A stretch of DNA of 64,000 nucleotides from Amycolatopsis aidingensis (GTDB taxonomy: Bacteria > Actinomycetota > Actinomycetes > Mycobacteriales > Pseudonocardiaceae). Positions 40,692 to 50,479 of the stretch are shown here, one piece after another. Numbering within the stretch: the stretch's first letter is position 1; each line of letters begins with the position of its first letter. The notes beneath the pieces were generated by a model. The model made no database searches. It was not told the origin of the DNA and saw only the letters and a list, made by a program, of their open reading frames with translations. The position numbers and the translations under genes are program-made. The DNA is taken from the NCBI RefSeq assembly GCF_018885265.1, contig NZ_CP076538.1, positions 4,748,001 to 4,812,000 of the forward strand, in the 5' to 3' direction.

Positions 40692-43600
40692 CGGTGGCGC
40701 CCTCCCGGCCAGGCCGCGATCGGGTTGCCGAGCCAGCGGGAGTCGGCGGGAACGGCGTCTCCCCTCGTCACCAGGGAGCCGGGGCCGACGGTGGTGCGGG
40801 CGCCGATGCTCGCGCCGGGCAGCACGATGCCGTGCGGACCCAGGGTGGCACCGGCGGCCAGCTCGACGGTGTCCATGCTCATGATCCGATCATGGAACAG
40901 GTGGGTCTGCACCACGCAACCCCGGTTGATCGTCGCTCCTTCACCGAGACGCACCAGGTCCGACTCCGGCAACCAGTAGCTCTCCAGCCACACCCCGCGA
41001 CCGATCCGCGCGCCCATGCTGCGCAGCCAGGCCGGCAGCAGCGGGGTGCCACCGGCGAGGCCCGCCAGCCAGGGAACGGCGAGCACCTCGACGAAGGTGT
41101 CGGCCAGCTCGGCCCGCCACACGAAGGAGCTCCACAGTGGATGCTCCACCGGCCGGAACCGCCCGGCGAGCGACCACTTCGCCGCGGTGGTCAGCACGCA
41201 GGCCAGCACCCCGGCCGCGGCGAGCACCGTGCCGGACAGCAGCGCGGCCGCCCACAGGCCGAGGGCGGACTGCAGCGCCTGCAAGGCGAACAGCACCAGC
41301 ACGGCCAGCGCGACCCCGCACATCACCGGCACGATCCGGCATAGCTCCACCACCGCCCTGGCCAGCTTGAGCCGCGCGGGCGGGGTGAAGGTACGGCTGG
41401 TGTCCGACTCCTCCACCGCGCGGCGCAGCGGCATCGGCGGCATGCCGAGCCAGGAGGAGCCCTTCTTTGCCTTGGCAGGGGTGGCGGACAGCACCCCGAC
41501 CAGGCCGCGTTTCGGCACCGCCCGCCCGGCCGCTGTCATCCCGGAGTTGCCGAGGAAGGCCTGCTTGCCGATCCGCGCCGGGGCGACATGCAGCCAGCCG
41601 TGCCCAAGCTGATAGGTGGCGATCATGGTGTCGTCGGCGAGGAATGCCCCGTCGGCGACCTTGGTCATCTTCGGCAGGGCCAGCACGGTGGAAGCCTCCA
41701 CGCCCCGCCCGACCTTCGCGCCGAGCAGCCGCAGCCATACCGGGGTGAGCAGGCTGGCGTACAGCGGGAACAGATCGTCCCTTGCCATGTCCATCAGCCG
41801 CTCGGTGGCCCATACCTGCCAGGCGGCCCTGCCGTGCACGGGGTGGTAGCCCTCGTGCATGCCGAGGCTGAGTGCGCGCACGCCGAGCAGCACCAGCAGG
41901 GCGTAGCAGCCGAAGTAGGCCAGCGTCGCCACCGGCACCGCGAGCAGGGCGCTGCCGAGGGCCGCGCCCTGGCTCGGCGCCCCGGACACCGCCCCGGCCA
42001 GCACCAGCAGGCCGGGGAACGCGGCGATGGCAGGCAGCAGGCCCAGCAGCACCGAGGTCAGCCCGTAGACCGTCGCCCACCGCCTTGACCGCGGTGGCCT
42101 GCTGGACGGCCACTTCAGCGCGTTCTTCTGCTGCCGGGCCGCGGGCGAACCGGCCCAGCGCCGCCCGGCTGGCACCGCTCCGCGCACGGTGGAACCGGGG
42201 GCGATCTCCGCGCCCTTGCCCACCCTGACCCCTGGCAGCAGGGTGCTGCGCGCGCCGATCCGCGCCCCGGCACCCACCCGGATCTTGCCGATGTGCACCA
42301 GGTCCCCGTCGACCCAGTAGCCGGAAAGGTCGGCCTCCGGTTCCACCGCGGCGCCACGGCCCAGCTTCAACATCCCGGTGACCGGGGGCGGGGCATGCAG
42401 GTCGACCTCCTTGCCGACCTTCGCGCCCAGTGCTCGCGCGTACTGGGTCATCCAGGATGCCCCGGACACCCCGGCCGCGCCGCTGACGTCGGCCAGCCGC
42501 TGGGCCGCCCACAGACGCAGGTGGACCCGGCCGCCGCGGGGGTGGCTTCCGGGTCGCACGCCGCGCAGCAGCAGGCGGGCACCGCCCGCGGACACCGCGA
42601 TCCGGCCCGCCGGGCTGAACAGCACCAGCCAGGCCACCCCGAGCACCCACCAGGGTGTCGCGGGCGCCCAGCCGGCCACCCCGAGGCCGGACAACAGGGT
42701 GGAAAGGGCCGCAGCGATGGTGGTCCACCGCAACCCGACCAGGGTGAGCAGGGGCAGCAACAGCACCGCCTGCAGCAGGCCGGTACGCCGCGGAACCGGG
42801 GTGACCTCCCGCTGCTCGGCCCGCGCGCCGCCGGCGGCGTCCAGGTTCGCGGCCAGTGAGCCGAGCCGTGGCTGCTGGTAGAGGTCGCTGACGGAGACCT
42901 GCGGGTAGTGCTCGCGGACGCGGGCGACCAGCTGGGCCGCGGTGAGGCTGCCGCCCCCATGCGCGAAGAAGTCGGCCCGCGGGTCGGACACGGACACCCC
43001 GAGGATCTCCGTCCACAGCCGGGCCAGCCAGTCCTCGGTGGCCGAGAGTGCCTTCTTCGAGCCACCGGCCTTGCCCGCCTTGCCGGTCGCGGCGCCGGGC
43101 AGCGGCCAGGGCAGGGCGTCCCGGTCGACCTTGCCGGAGGTGCGGGTCGGCAGATCGTCCACCACCGCGAGCAGCGGGACCAGGGCGGCAGGCAGCCGCG
43201 CGGCCAGTGCCGCGCCCGCGGCCTCGGTGTCGAAGCCGGGTTCCGCGGCGACCAGGTAGCCGACCAGCACCTGGTTGCCCGCCGGGGTGGTGCGCACCGC
43301 GGCAGCCGCACCGGCCACCCCGGGCAGGGCCTGCAGCGCGGCATCCACCTCGCCGAGCTCGATCCGCCGCCCGCCGAGCTTGACCTGCTCGTCGGCCCTG
43401 CCGACGAACACCAGCCCCGCGGGCTCGGCCCGGACCAGGTCGCCGCTGCGGTACGCCCGCGGCCAGCCGAGCGCGGGCAGCGGGGCGAACTTCTCCGCGT
43501 CCTTGGCCGGGTCGAGGTAGCGGGCCAGGCCGACACCGCCGATCACCAGCTCACCGGTCTCCCCCATCGGCACCGGCTCGCCGCCCTCGTCCACCACCGC

Positions 43601-44653
43601 GAGCTGCCAGCCGAGCAGCGGCAGCCCGATCCGCACCGGTCCCTCGCCGGTGAGCTGCGCCGCGCAGGCCACCACGGTGGTCTCGGTGGGGCCGTAGGTG
43701 TTCCACACCTCGCGGCCTTCCACCGCCACCCGCTCGGCCAGTTCCGGCGGGCAGGCCTCGCCGCCGAAGATCAGCAGCCGGACGTCCTCCAGCGCGTCCG
43801 CGGGCCACAACGCGGCCAGGGTGGGCACCGTGGACACGATGGAGATCCGCTGCCGCACCAGCCAGGGGCCGAGGTCCACCCCGGTGCGCACCAGGGAGCG
43901 GGGCGCGGGCACCAGGCAGGCGCCGTGCCGCCAGGCCAGCCACATCTCCTCGCAGGAGGCGTCGAAGGCCACCGACAGCCCGGCCAGCACCCGGTCGCCG
44001 GGCCCGATCGGCTCCTCGGTCAGGAACAGCTCGGCCTCGGCGTCCACGAAGGCGGCGGCGGAACCGTGGCTGACCGCGACGCCCTTGGGTTTCCCGGTGG
44101 AGCCGGAGGTGAAGATGATCCAGGCGTCGTCGCCGGGGGCGGGCCGGGTACCTGGGCGCGGCCCCGCGGGCGCGCCGAGGGCGGTGATGGTGCCGCCGTC
44201 GGTGAGCACGGCGCAGACCCCTGCCTCGCCGAACACCAGCGCGGCCCGTTCCTCGGGGTCCTCGGCATCCACCGGGACATAGGCCGCCCCGGCCGCGAGT
44301 ACCGCCAGCACCGCGATGTACAGCTCGGCGGTGCCGGAGGAGATCCGCACCCCGACCCGGTCCCCGACGCCGATCCCGAGCGCGTCCAGCCGGGCACGGA
44401 CCGCCTCCACCTCGGCGGCGAGCGCCCGGTAGCTGAGCACGGTCCGGCCGTCGTCGATGGCAGGCGCGCCGGGGTGGCGGGCGGCGGTTTCGGCCAGGAT
44501 GTCCAGGAGGGTCCGCTCGCTCGGGGCGAGGCCGGACCAGTACAGGGCCCGCTCCTGCGGCGCGGCGGCCGGTTCCCCGATCGCGGCGGTCCCGCAGTGG
44601 ATCGGCGGAAAGAGCAGGTCAGCGGCAGGCCGCCGGTCGGCAGTGAGCGTCAC
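40688..44653 (-). CDS. Pls/PosA-type membrane non-ribosomal peptide synthetase (A-T-transmembrane-acyltransferase-like)
   Basis: 1321 residues. The A domain covers about 45-520: FTSGSTGKPKGVAVSH (179-194), FDASCEEMW with the amino-acid-binding Asp (about 230), NTYGPTETT, and the catalytic Lys in TRTSGKVDR (about 508). A carrier domain follows with FFAHGGGSLTAAQL, Ser about 569. The remaining 700 residues have several membrane helices (from about 640) and three left-handed beta-helix segments full of hexapeptide-like repeats (RVGAGARIGARSTLLPGV). This is the architecture of epsilon-poly-lysine synthetase Pls and relatives. It probably makes a single-amino-acid polymer or amide; the monomer is unknown. 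GTG start with GAGGG upstream. Confidence 0.85.
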   Translation of the reverse strand: MTLTADRRPAADLLFPPIHCGTAAIGEPAAAPQERALYWSGLAPSERTLLDILAETAARHPGAPAIDDGRTVLSYRALAAEVEAVRARLDALGIGVGDRVGVRISSGTAELYIAVLAVLAAGAAYVPVDAEDPEERAALVFGEAGVCAVLTDGGTITALGAPAGPRPGTRPAPGDDAWIIFTSGSTGKPKGVAVSHGSAAAFVDAEAELFLTEEPIGPGDRVLAGLSVAFDASCEEMWLAWRHGACLVPAPRSLVRTGVDLGPWLVRQRISIVSTVPTLAALWPADALEDVRLLIFGGEACPPELAERVAVEGREVWNTYGPTETTVVACAAQLTGEGPVRIGLPLLGWQLAVVDEGGEPVPMGETGELVIGGVGLARYLDPAKDAEKFAPLPALGWPRAYRSGDLVRAEPAGLVFVGRADEQVKLGGRRIELGEVDAALQALPGVAGAAAAVRTTPAGNQVLVGYLVAAEPGFDTEAAGAALAARLPAALVPLLAVVDDLPTRTSGKVDRDALPWPLPGAATGKAGKAGGSKKALSATEDWLARLWTEILGVSVSDPRADFFAHGGGSLTAAQLVARVREHYPQVSVSDLYQQPRLGSLAANLDAAGGARAEQREVTPVPRRTGLLQAVLLLPLLTLVGLRWTTIAAALSTLLSGLGVAGWAPATPWWVLGVAWLVLFSPAGRIAVSAGGARLLLRGVRPGSHPRGGRVHLRLWAAQRLADVSGAAGVSGASWMTQYARALGAKVGKEVDLHAPPPVTGMLKLGRGAAVEPEADLSGYWVDGDLVHIGKIRVGAGARIGARSTLLPGVRVGKGAEIAPGSTVRGAVPAGRRWAGSPAARQQKNALKWPSSRPPRSRRWATVYGLTSVLLGLLPAIAAFPGLLVLAGAVSGAPSQGAALGSALLAVPVATLAYFGCYALLVLLGVRALSLGMHEGYHPVHGRAAWQVWATERLMDMARDDLFPLYASLLTPVWLRLLGAKVGRGVEASTVLALPKMTKVADGAFLADDTMIATYQLGHGWLHVAPARIGKQAFLGNSGMTAAGRAVPKRGLVGVLSATPAKAKKGSSWLGMPPMPLRRAVEESDTSRTFTPPARLKLARAVVELCRIVPVMCGVALAVLVLFALQALQSALGLWAAALLSGTVLAAAGVLACVLTTAAKWSLAGRFRPVEHPLWSSFVWRAELADTFVEVLAVPWLAGLAGGTPLLPAWLRSMGARIGRGVWLESYWLPESDLVRLGEGATINRGCVVQTHLFHDRIMSMDTVELAAGATLGPHGIVLPGASIGARTTVGPGSLVTRGDAVPADSRWLGNPIAAWPGGRHR

Positions 44654-44757
44654 GCACCCTCACAGGGTTCTCGTCGGGCCTGCCCCTCCCGGTGTGTGGG
44701 CGCCCGTGCGACCGACCACCCTACGCGGGGATGAACACCAGGTCTCGCCAGGGTCAC

Positions 44758-44772
44758 ACCGAAGTGTTCGGT
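44758..44772. other. Small perfect inverted repeat downstream of der
   Basis: ACCGAA (44758-44763) and TTCGGT (44767-44772) flank a 3-base centre, 13 bases after the der stop on the minus strand and about 100 bases before the NRPS start. It may be a short terminator or an operator for the NRPS gene; no T run follows. Confidence 0.3.
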
Positions 44773-44785
44773 CTCACGTCCCAGG

Positions 44786-46201
44786 TCAGCGCGACTTCTT
44801 CGGCTTCTTCTCCCGCACCCGCACGCTGATCCGCACCGGGCTGCCGGGGAAGCCGAAGGTCTCGCGGAACTTGCGCTCCACGAACCGCCGGTAGCCTGCC
44901 TCCAGGAAACCGGTGGTGAACAGGACCAGCGTGGGCGGCCGCACCCCGGCCTGGGTGGCGAACAGCACCTTGGGCTGCTTGCCGCCGCGCACCGGCGGCG
45001 GGGTGGCCGCGATCAGGTCGGACAACCACCCGTTCAGCTGACCGGTTGGCACCCGCTTGTCCCAGGACTCCAGCGCGGTGCGCAGCGCGGGCGCGAGCTT
45101 GCGCACCGAGCGGCCGGTGAGCGCGGAGATGTTCACCCGCTCCGCCCACGGCACCCGTACCAGCCCGCGGTCCAGCTCCTTCTCCAGCTGGTACCGGCGT
45201 TCCTCGTCGACCAGGTCCCATTTGTTCATGGCCAGCACACAGGCCCTGCCGGCCTCCACCACCGTGCTGAGCACCCGCAGGTCCTGCTCGGAAAGCGGCT
45301 GGCTGGCGTCCAGCAGCACGATCGCCACCTCGGCGGCGTCGATCGCGGTCTTGGTGCGCAGCGAGGCGTAGTACTCGGCACCGCTGGCGGTCTGCACCCG
45401 TTTGCGCAGGCCCGCGGTGTCCACGAACCGCCAGATCTCCTCGTCCACCTCGACCAGCGAGTCCACCGGGTCCACCGTGGTGCCCGCCACCTCGTCCACC
45501 ACCGCGCGCTGCTCCCCGGCCAGCTTGTTCAGCAGGCTGGACTTGCCGACGTTGGGCTTGCCGACCAGTGCGACCCGGCGCGGTCCCGCCACCCGGTCCC
45601 GGTCCCGCGGCGCCTCGGGCAGCGCGGCCACGATGGCGTCCAGCAGGTCCCCTGAACTGCGCCCGTGCAGCGCGCTCACCGGTTGCGGCTCGCCGAGGCC
45701 GAGCGACCACAGCGCGGCGGTTTCGGCCAGCAACCGCTCGTCGTCCACCTTGTTCGCCGCCAGCAGCACCGGCCGCTTCGACCGCCGCAGCACCCTGGCC
45801 ACGGCCTCGTCCGTGGCAGTCGCGCCCACCGTGGCGTCCACCACGAGCAGTACGGCGTCCGCGGTGGACATGGCGATCTCGGCCTGCGCGGCCACCGCGC
45901 CCCGCAGGCCGGTGGCGCCGTGCTCCCAGCCGCCGGTGTCCACCACGGTGAACCGGCGCCCACTCCACAGCGCGTCGTAGGCGACCCGGTCCCTGGTCAC
46001 CCCCGGCACGTCCTGCACCACCGCCTCGCGGCGGCCGAGGATGCGGTTGACCAGCGTCGACTTACCGACGTTCGGCCTGCCCACCACGGCCAGTACCGGC
46101 TGGGCGAGTTCCTCCTCCGCGGCCTGCTCACCCTCGATCACCTGCGTGTCGAGCGCGGCGAACTCCGACTCGTCGGACCACGTGCCATCAGCCTCGGTCA
46201 T
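44786..46201 (-). CDS. der: Ribosome biogenesis GTPase Der
   Basis: 471 residues with the diagnostic tandem G domains. The first has [19 protein letters not shown] and NKVD; the second [18 protein letters not shown] and NKWDLV. A KH-like C-terminal domain (about 385-471) ends EKKPKKSR. An N-terminal extension of about 35 acidic residues precedes domain 1, common in actinobacteria. Der acts in 50S subunit assembly. It follows plsC at 107 bases in the conserved cmk-plsC-der order. Confidence 0.97.
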   Translation of the reverse strand: MTEADGTWSDESEFAALDTQVIEGEQAAEEELAQPVLAVVGRPNVGKSTLVNRILGRREAVVQDVPGVTRDRVAYDALWSGRRFTVVDTGGWEHGATGLRGAVAAQAEIAMSTADAVLLVVDATVGATATDEAVARVLRRSKRPVLLAANKVDDERLLAETAALWSLGLGEPQPVSALHGRSSGDLLDAIVAALPEAPRDRDRVAGPRRVALVGKPNVGKSSLLNKLAGEQRAVVDEVAGTTVDPVDSLVEVDEEIWRFVDTAGLRKRVQTASGAEYYASLRTKTAIDAAEVAIVLLDASQPLSEQDLRVLSTVVEAGRACVLAMNKWDLVDEERRYQLEKELDRGLVRVPWAERVNISALTGRSVRKLAPALRTALESWDKRVPTGQLNGWLSDLIAATPPPVRGGKQPKVLFATQAGVRPPTLVLFTTGFLEAGYRRFVERKFRETFGFPGSPVRISVRVREKKPKKSR

Positions 46202-46308
46202 GCTTGCTCCTCCGCGGTTTGCGGGCGGCGTCTGGGATCGCGTCGCGCGCTGTGGTCACTTTGACTGCCACGGGTTGACCCAAGGGGTGTCATGACTCTT
46301 CTCTCTAG

Positions 46309-46959
46309 TCAGGCGCGATGTTCCTCGCGCCAGTCGTCCAGGGTGCGGACCAGGTCCGCGAGCTCGGAACGCATCCGCTCGGTGGCCTCCACCAGCCCCG
46401 CCCTGCCGGGGCCCACCCGCACCGTGAAGGGCTCGCCGACCAGCAGGTCCACCACCGGCCGGAACCGTCGCCCGCTGCCATCGGGCCTGCGGGTGCCCCT
46501 GGTGGCCACCGGCAGCACCACGGCGCCGGAGTTGCGCACCAGCCAGGCCGCCCCGCGCTGCGCCTCGGTCACATCGCCTGCCCCGCGGCCGCCCTCGGGG
46601 AACACCCCGATCAGGCCACCCTCACGCAGCAGGCGGGCCGCGATCAGCAACGGCTCGCGGTCCGGTTCGCCCCGGCGGACCGGGATCTGCCCGAGCCGCC
46701 GCAGCGCCCAGCCGACCGCCCCGCGGAACAGTTCCCGCTTGACCAGGAACACCGAGCGCCGCGGCAGCATTCCGAAGATCAGTTGCGGTTCGAGGAACGA
46801 GCTGTGGTTGGCGATCAGCACCACCGGCCCGGTCCGCGGCACCCGTTCCAGGCCATGCAGCCGGAGCCGGAACGCGGGCCGGAAACAGAAGGTACCGATG
46901 AACCGGGCGAAGTCGTGCAGCCGGGGTGCGGCGCCCTCCGGCAACCCGGCCGTGCTCAC
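46309..46959 (-). CDS. plsC: 1-acyl-sn-glycerol-3-phosphate acyltransferase family (PlsC-like)
   Basis: 216 residues. LIANHSSFLEPQLI carries the catalytic NHxxxx(D/E) motif, with Glu in place of the usual Asp, and VFPEGGRGAG the second motif that binds glycerol phosphate. It transfers an acyl chain to lysophosphatidic acid at the membrane. The GTG at 46959 is chosen because it overlaps the cmk stop (GTGA) and has GGAGG 7 bases upstream; the frame is open to 46980. The Glu substitution in the first motif is worth noting. Confidence 0.88.
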   Translation of the reverse strand: MSTAGLPEGAAPRLHDFARFIGTFCFRPAFRLRLHGLERVPRTGPVVLIANHSSFLEPQLIFGMLPRRSVFLVKRELFRGAVGWALRRLGQIPVRRGEPDREPLLIAARLLREGGLIGVFPEGGRGAGDVTEAQRGAAWLVRNSGAVVLPVATRGTRRPDGSGRRFRPVVDLLVGEPFTVRVGPGRAGLVEATERMRSELADLVRTLDDWREEHRA

Positions 46960-47681
46960 CGGGTCGCCTCCGCGGTACATCCGTTCAGCAGGCCGCGCCG
47001 GCAGGCCAGCTCACTCAGCGCGATGATCACCTGGTCGATGTTCAGCTCCGAGGTGTCCACCGGCACGGCGTCCTCGGCCTGGCGCAACGGCGAGGCCGCG
47101 CGGGTGGAGTCCAGCCGGTCCCTGCGCTCGACCGAGGCACGGGTGTCGTCCGGCGCACCGGCCCGGCCGGCCGCGGCGTCCTGCGCGCCCCGGCGCGCGG
47201 CCCGGACGTCGGCGGAGGCGGTCAGGTAGATCTTCAGCTCCGCGTCCGGGGCGACCACCGTGCCGATGTCCCTGCCCTCGACCACGATGCCGCCGGTGGT
47301 GGCCAGCACCCTGGCGATGATCTCCCGCTGCCGCGCCACCAGCAGCTCGCGTACCTCGGGGACCGCGGAAACCGGGGACACCGCGCGGTTGACCTCCTCG
47401 GTGCGGATCTCGGCCGCCACCTCGGCACCGGCGAGCAGCGCCGCGGGCCGTTGGGGGTCGGTGCCGACATCCAGCTCGACGGTGCGGGCATGCCCGGCAA
47501 CCGCGGCCGCGTCGGCGGGGTCGATCCCCGCGCGCAGCACGGCCAGGGTGACCAGCCGGTACATCGCACCGGTGTCCAGGTAGCCCGCTCCCAGCCGGGA
47601 GGCGAGCGTGCGCGCCACCGTGGTCTTCCCGGTTCCCGACGGGCCGTCCAGCGCGACCACACCACGTAGGGCTCCCGACAC
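46956..47681 (-). CDS. cmk: Cytidylate kinase
   Basis: 241 residues. The P-loop is ALDGPSGTGKTTVAR, GYLDTGAMYR is the CMP-binding region, GGIVVEGRDIGTVV is the second conserved block, and RRDRLDSTRAASPL carries the lid Arg and Asp. It phosphorylates CMP and dCMP with ATP. AGGAGG lies 7 bases before the GTG at 47681. In Mycobacterium tuberculosis the corresponding gene follows the rluB-like gene directly; here antiporter genes intervene. Confidence 0.96.
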   Translation of the reverse strand: MSGALRGVVALDGPSGTGKTTVARTLASRLGAGYLDTGAMYRLVTLAVLRAGIDPADAAAVAGHARTVELDVGTDPQRPAALLAGAEVAAEIRTEEVNRAVSPVSAVPEVRELLVARQREIIARVLATTGGIVVEGRDIGTVVAPDAELKIYLTASADVRAARRGAQDAAAGRAGAPDDTRASVERRDRLDSTRAASPLRQAEDAVPVDTSELNIDQVIIALSELACRRGLLNGCTAEATR

Positions 47682-47764
47682 CGATACGCCTCCTTAGCCG
47701 TTCCTCGGCCGCTCACCAGCCGCGCGTCCAGCGTCTTATTCTGCCGGGAGGGCCCGCGGCGGGA

Positions 47765-48124
47765 TCAGTCGGCTTGCCCGCCCTCCGCGCGCAGCCGTTC
47801 GTCCAGCTCGTCCACCTCCATGGCAGGCCGCTGCACCGCCCCGGTGCGGTAACCGGCCTTGCCGAACAGCTGGGACAGCACCGGCGCGGTGATCACCTGG
47901 AACAGCGCGACCAGCACCAGCGCGGCCGCGTACCGCGGTTCCAGCCGCACCGCCGCACCCGCCAGCACCAACAGCAACCCGAAGGTCTGGGTCTTGGTGG
48001 CCGCCTGCAGGCGGGTGAGCAGGTCGGGGAACCGCAGCAGGCCGAGCGCGCCGAGCAGGCACAGCGCGGTGCCGGTGAGCAGGAGTACCGCGGAGATCGT
48101 GTCCCGGACGGTCAGCGGGGTCAC
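47765..48124 (-). CDS. mnhG: Mrp Na+/H+ antiporter subunit G
   Basis: 119 residues with three membrane helices. VRDTISAVLLLTGTALCLLGALGLLRFPDLLTRLQAATK is the hallmark start of MnhG/MrpG (the RFPD..TRLHAATK segment, with Gln for His). It is the last gene of the seven-gene Mrp operon. Its GTG overlaps the mnhF stop by 4 bases. The C-terminal tail (VDELDERLRAEGGQAD) is cytoplasmic and charged. Confidence 0.92.
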   Translation of the reverse strand: MTPLTVRDTISAVLLLTGTALCLLGALGLLRFPDLLTRLQAATKTQTFGLLLVLAGAAVRLEPRYAAALVLVALFQVITAPVLSQLFGKAGYRTGAVQRPAMEVDELDERLRAEGGQAD

Positions 48125-48387
48125 TGGTACTCCTCCCTGCGCTCGGCGAGCTTGACCGCGCACAGCGAGCCGACGAAGGCCAGCAGCGCCACCGACAGCA
48201 GCAAGGCGACGTTCAGCGAGCGCTGGGACATCGCCATCTCCACGCAGACCCCGGCCAGGATCAGCACCAGCAGCATGTCCAGCGCCAGGATCCGGTCCAG
48301 AGTGCTCGGGCCGCGCACCAGCCGCACCAGGGTGAGCAGCGCGGCAAGGGACAGCAGGCCGAAGGCGATGGAAACGACGAGGGTCAC
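48121..48387 (-). CDS. mnhF: Mrp Na+/H+ antiporter subunit F
   Basis: 88 residues with three helices. VRLVRGPSTLDRILALDML is the conserved MnhF loop. It is part of the Mrp complex core. GTG start, overlapping mnhE by 4 bases. Confidence 0.92.
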   Translation of the reverse strand: MTLVVSIAFGLLSLAALLTLVRLVRGPSTLDRILALDMLLVLILAGVCVEMAMSQRSLNVALLLSVALLAFVGSLCAVKLAERREEYQ

Positions 48388-48947
48388 CGGGCACCTCCCT
48401 TCGCGGGTGTGCGGCGCGCGGCGGCCACCCGGTCCCGTACGGTGGCGGCCTCCTGCGCGCTGCCGAGCGCCTCGACCACCCGGATCTGCAACTCGAGCAC
48501 CTGGTCATGGGCCCTGGCGGCCTCCCGCGCGGAGCGCACCCCGAGGGCATAGACGTAGTAGATCCCGCGCTGCCGGTCGATCTGCAGCACGAACTTGCCA
48601 GGGGTCAGCGAGACCATGTTCGCCGCGGCCACCACGGCGTGGTCGCGGTCGGACAGCACCGGAACCGACAGCACCGCCTGCCGCACCGAGCGGCCGTAGC
48701 GGAGCACGAACCAGGCCGTCTGGAAGGCCGAGGCGGTCAGGTCGGCCACCACGAACACCACCAGCCGCAGCAGGCGCAGCGGCCGCACGAACAACCCGGG
48801 CCTGGTGGGCAGTGGGAACAGCAGCAGCACGCCCAGCGCCACCACAGCCCCGGTGAGCACGATGAACGGATCGACCGAGCCCCACAGCAGAAACCAGACC
48901 AGCAGCAGCCAGACGAACATCGTGAGGGAGAAGCGTTGCCGGATCAT
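48384..48947 (-). CDS. mnhE: Mrp Na+/H+ antiporter subunit E
   Basis: 187 residues. Two N-terminal helices, then the conserved VSLTPGKFVLQIDRQRGIYYVYALG block (TPGT-like, with Lys) of MnhE. It probably links the antiporter core to subunits F and G. The ATG overlaps the mnhD stop (ATGA). The C-terminal helix with EAATVRDRVAAARR is longer than in Bacillus MrpE. Confidence 0.92.
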   Translation of the reverse strand: MIRQRFSLTMFVWLLLVWFLLWGSVDPFIVLTGAVVALGVLLLFPLPTRPGLFVRPLRLLRLVVFVVADLTASAFQTAWFVLRYGRSVRQAVLSVPVLSDRDHAVVAAANMVSLTPGKFVLQIDRQRGIYYVYALGVRSAREAARAHDQVLELQIRVVEALGSAQEAATVRDRVAAARRTPAKGGAR

Positions 48948-50479
48948 CGGTCACCTCCGTGCCCGAGTACCGCCTCCCGGTACGCGCTGCCATCCAGCAG
49001 GTCGTTCGCCGCGCGCTCGCTGATCGCGGACAGCGGACCCGCCAGTACCGCCACCGCGACCCCGGCCACCACCAGGCCGCCGGTGGCCAGCAGCATCGGC
49101 CGCGAGGTCGCGCCGGTGCCGACGGTCACCTCGTCGGTCGGGTCGGGGTCCGGCTGCGGCGGGCACTCCTTGCCCCAGAACGAGCCCACCCAGATCTTGG
49201 CCACCGCGTAGAGGGTCAGCAGGCTGGTCAGCACCGCCCCCGCGGTGACCAGGTACGCCATCGGGGTGGCCACCTCGGCCCCGGCGCGCAGCAACGCGAT
49301 CTTGGCGACGAACCCGGAGAACGGCGGGATACCCGCCAGGCTCAGCGCCGGGATCGCGAACAGCACCGCGACCAGCGGATAGGCCTTGGCCACCCCGGAC
49401 ATATCGCGCAGGGACACGGTGCCGGTGTGCCGGGTGACCACACCGCTGACCAGGAACAACGCCGCCTGCACGATGATGTGGTGCACCACGTACAGGATCA
49501 CCCCGGTGAGCCCGATCACGGTGAACAGCGCGAGCCCGAACAGCATGTACCCGATGTGGCTGACCAGCAGGAAGGACATCAGCCGGTTGATGTCGTTCTG
49601 CGCGATCGCGCCGAGCACCCCGACGAGCATGGTCAGCACCGCCACCACCAGCAGCAGCACCCAGCTCGTGTCGTGGTCGAACACCAGCGCCTGGGTGCGG
49701 ATCAGCGCGTACACCCCGACCTTGGTCAGCAGCCCTGCGAACACCGCGGTGATCGGGGCCGGGGCGGTCGGGTAGCTGTCCGGCAGCCAGAAGTGCAGCG
49801 GCACCAGCGCGGCCTTGATCCCGAACACCACCACGACCAGCAGCCCGAGCACCGTCTTGACGCCCTCGGGCAGTTCGGCGACCCGCTCGGCGAGATCGGC
49901 AAGGTTCACCGTGCCGGTGGCCGCGTACACCAGGGCGACCATGGTGAGGAACAGCAACGAGGAGGTGAGGCTGACGATCACGTAGGTCATCCCGGCCCGC
50001 ACCCGTGGCGCGTTGCTCCGCCTGGTGATCAGCACGTAGGAGGCGGACAGCATGATCTCGAAGGCGACGAACAGGTTGAACAGGTCACCGGTCAGGTAGG
50101 CCATGGACACCCCGGCGCAGAGCACCAGGTACATCGGAAGGAAGGCGGTGGAGGTGGTGCCGCGGCCGTAGTCCACGATCCGCTGGCCGATGGAGAAGAT
50201 CAGCACGGCGAGTGTGACCACGGCCGACACCAGCAGCAACAACGCGGAGAGCCGGTCGGCGATCAGGGTGATCCCGAAGGGCGGCGCGTGCCCGCCGAGT
50301 TGCAGCACCACCGGCCCCTGCTCGTCCGCATGCACCAGCAGGACCGTGGCCACGGCCGCGATCGCGGTGAGCACCAGTACGCCGAGCAGCCGCTGTGCCG
50401 CGGGCGAGCGCCGCACCACCAGGGACAGCGCCGCCGCCAGCAGCGGCAGCAGCACGGGCAGCGAGACCAGGGTGGTCAC
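48944..50479 (-). CDS. mnhD: Mrp Na+/H+ antiporter subunit D
   Basis: 511 residues, about 14 helices, homologous to Complex I NuoN/M. The first half has FEIMLSASYVLI with the conserved Glu, and FGIKAALVPLHFWLPDSYPTAPAPITAVFAGLLTKVG with the Lys-His-Pro proton-channel motif (spread over about 215-250). It forms one of the two proton-translocating subunits. GTG start overlapping mnhC. Confidence 0.95.
   Translation of the reverse strand: MTTLVSLPVLLPLLAAALSLVVRRSPAAQRLLGVLVLTAIAAVATVLLVHADEQGPVVLQLGGHAPPFGITLIADRLSALLLLVSAVVTLAVLIFSIGQRIVDYGRGTTSTAFLPMYLVLCAGVSMAYLTGDLFNLFVAFEIMLSASYVLITRRSNAPRVRAGMTYVIVSLTSSLLFLTMVALVYAATGTVNLADLAERVAELPEGVKTVLGLLVVVVFGIKAALVPLHFWLPDSYPTAPAPITAVFAGLLTKVGVYALIRTQALVFDHDTSWVLLLVVAVLTMLVGVLGAIAQNDINRLMSFLLVSHIGYMLFGLALFTVIGLTGVILYVVHHIIVQAALFLVSGVVTRHTGTVSLRDMSGVAKAYPLVAVLFAIPALSLAGIPPFSGFVAKIALLRAGAEVATPMAYLVTAGAVLTSLLTLYAVAKIWVGSFWGKECPPQPDPDPTDEVTVGTGATSRPMLLATGGLVVAGVAVAVLAGPLSAISERAANDLLDGSAYREAVLGHGGDR

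Noticed and set aside
42908..44734. 608-codon plus-strand frame opposite the NRPS adenylation domain
   Set aside because: Antisense shadow of a clearly conserved A domain.
46202..46308. Gap between der and plsC checked for a tRNA
   Set aside because: No cloverleaf arms or TTC-containing T loop could be drawn.
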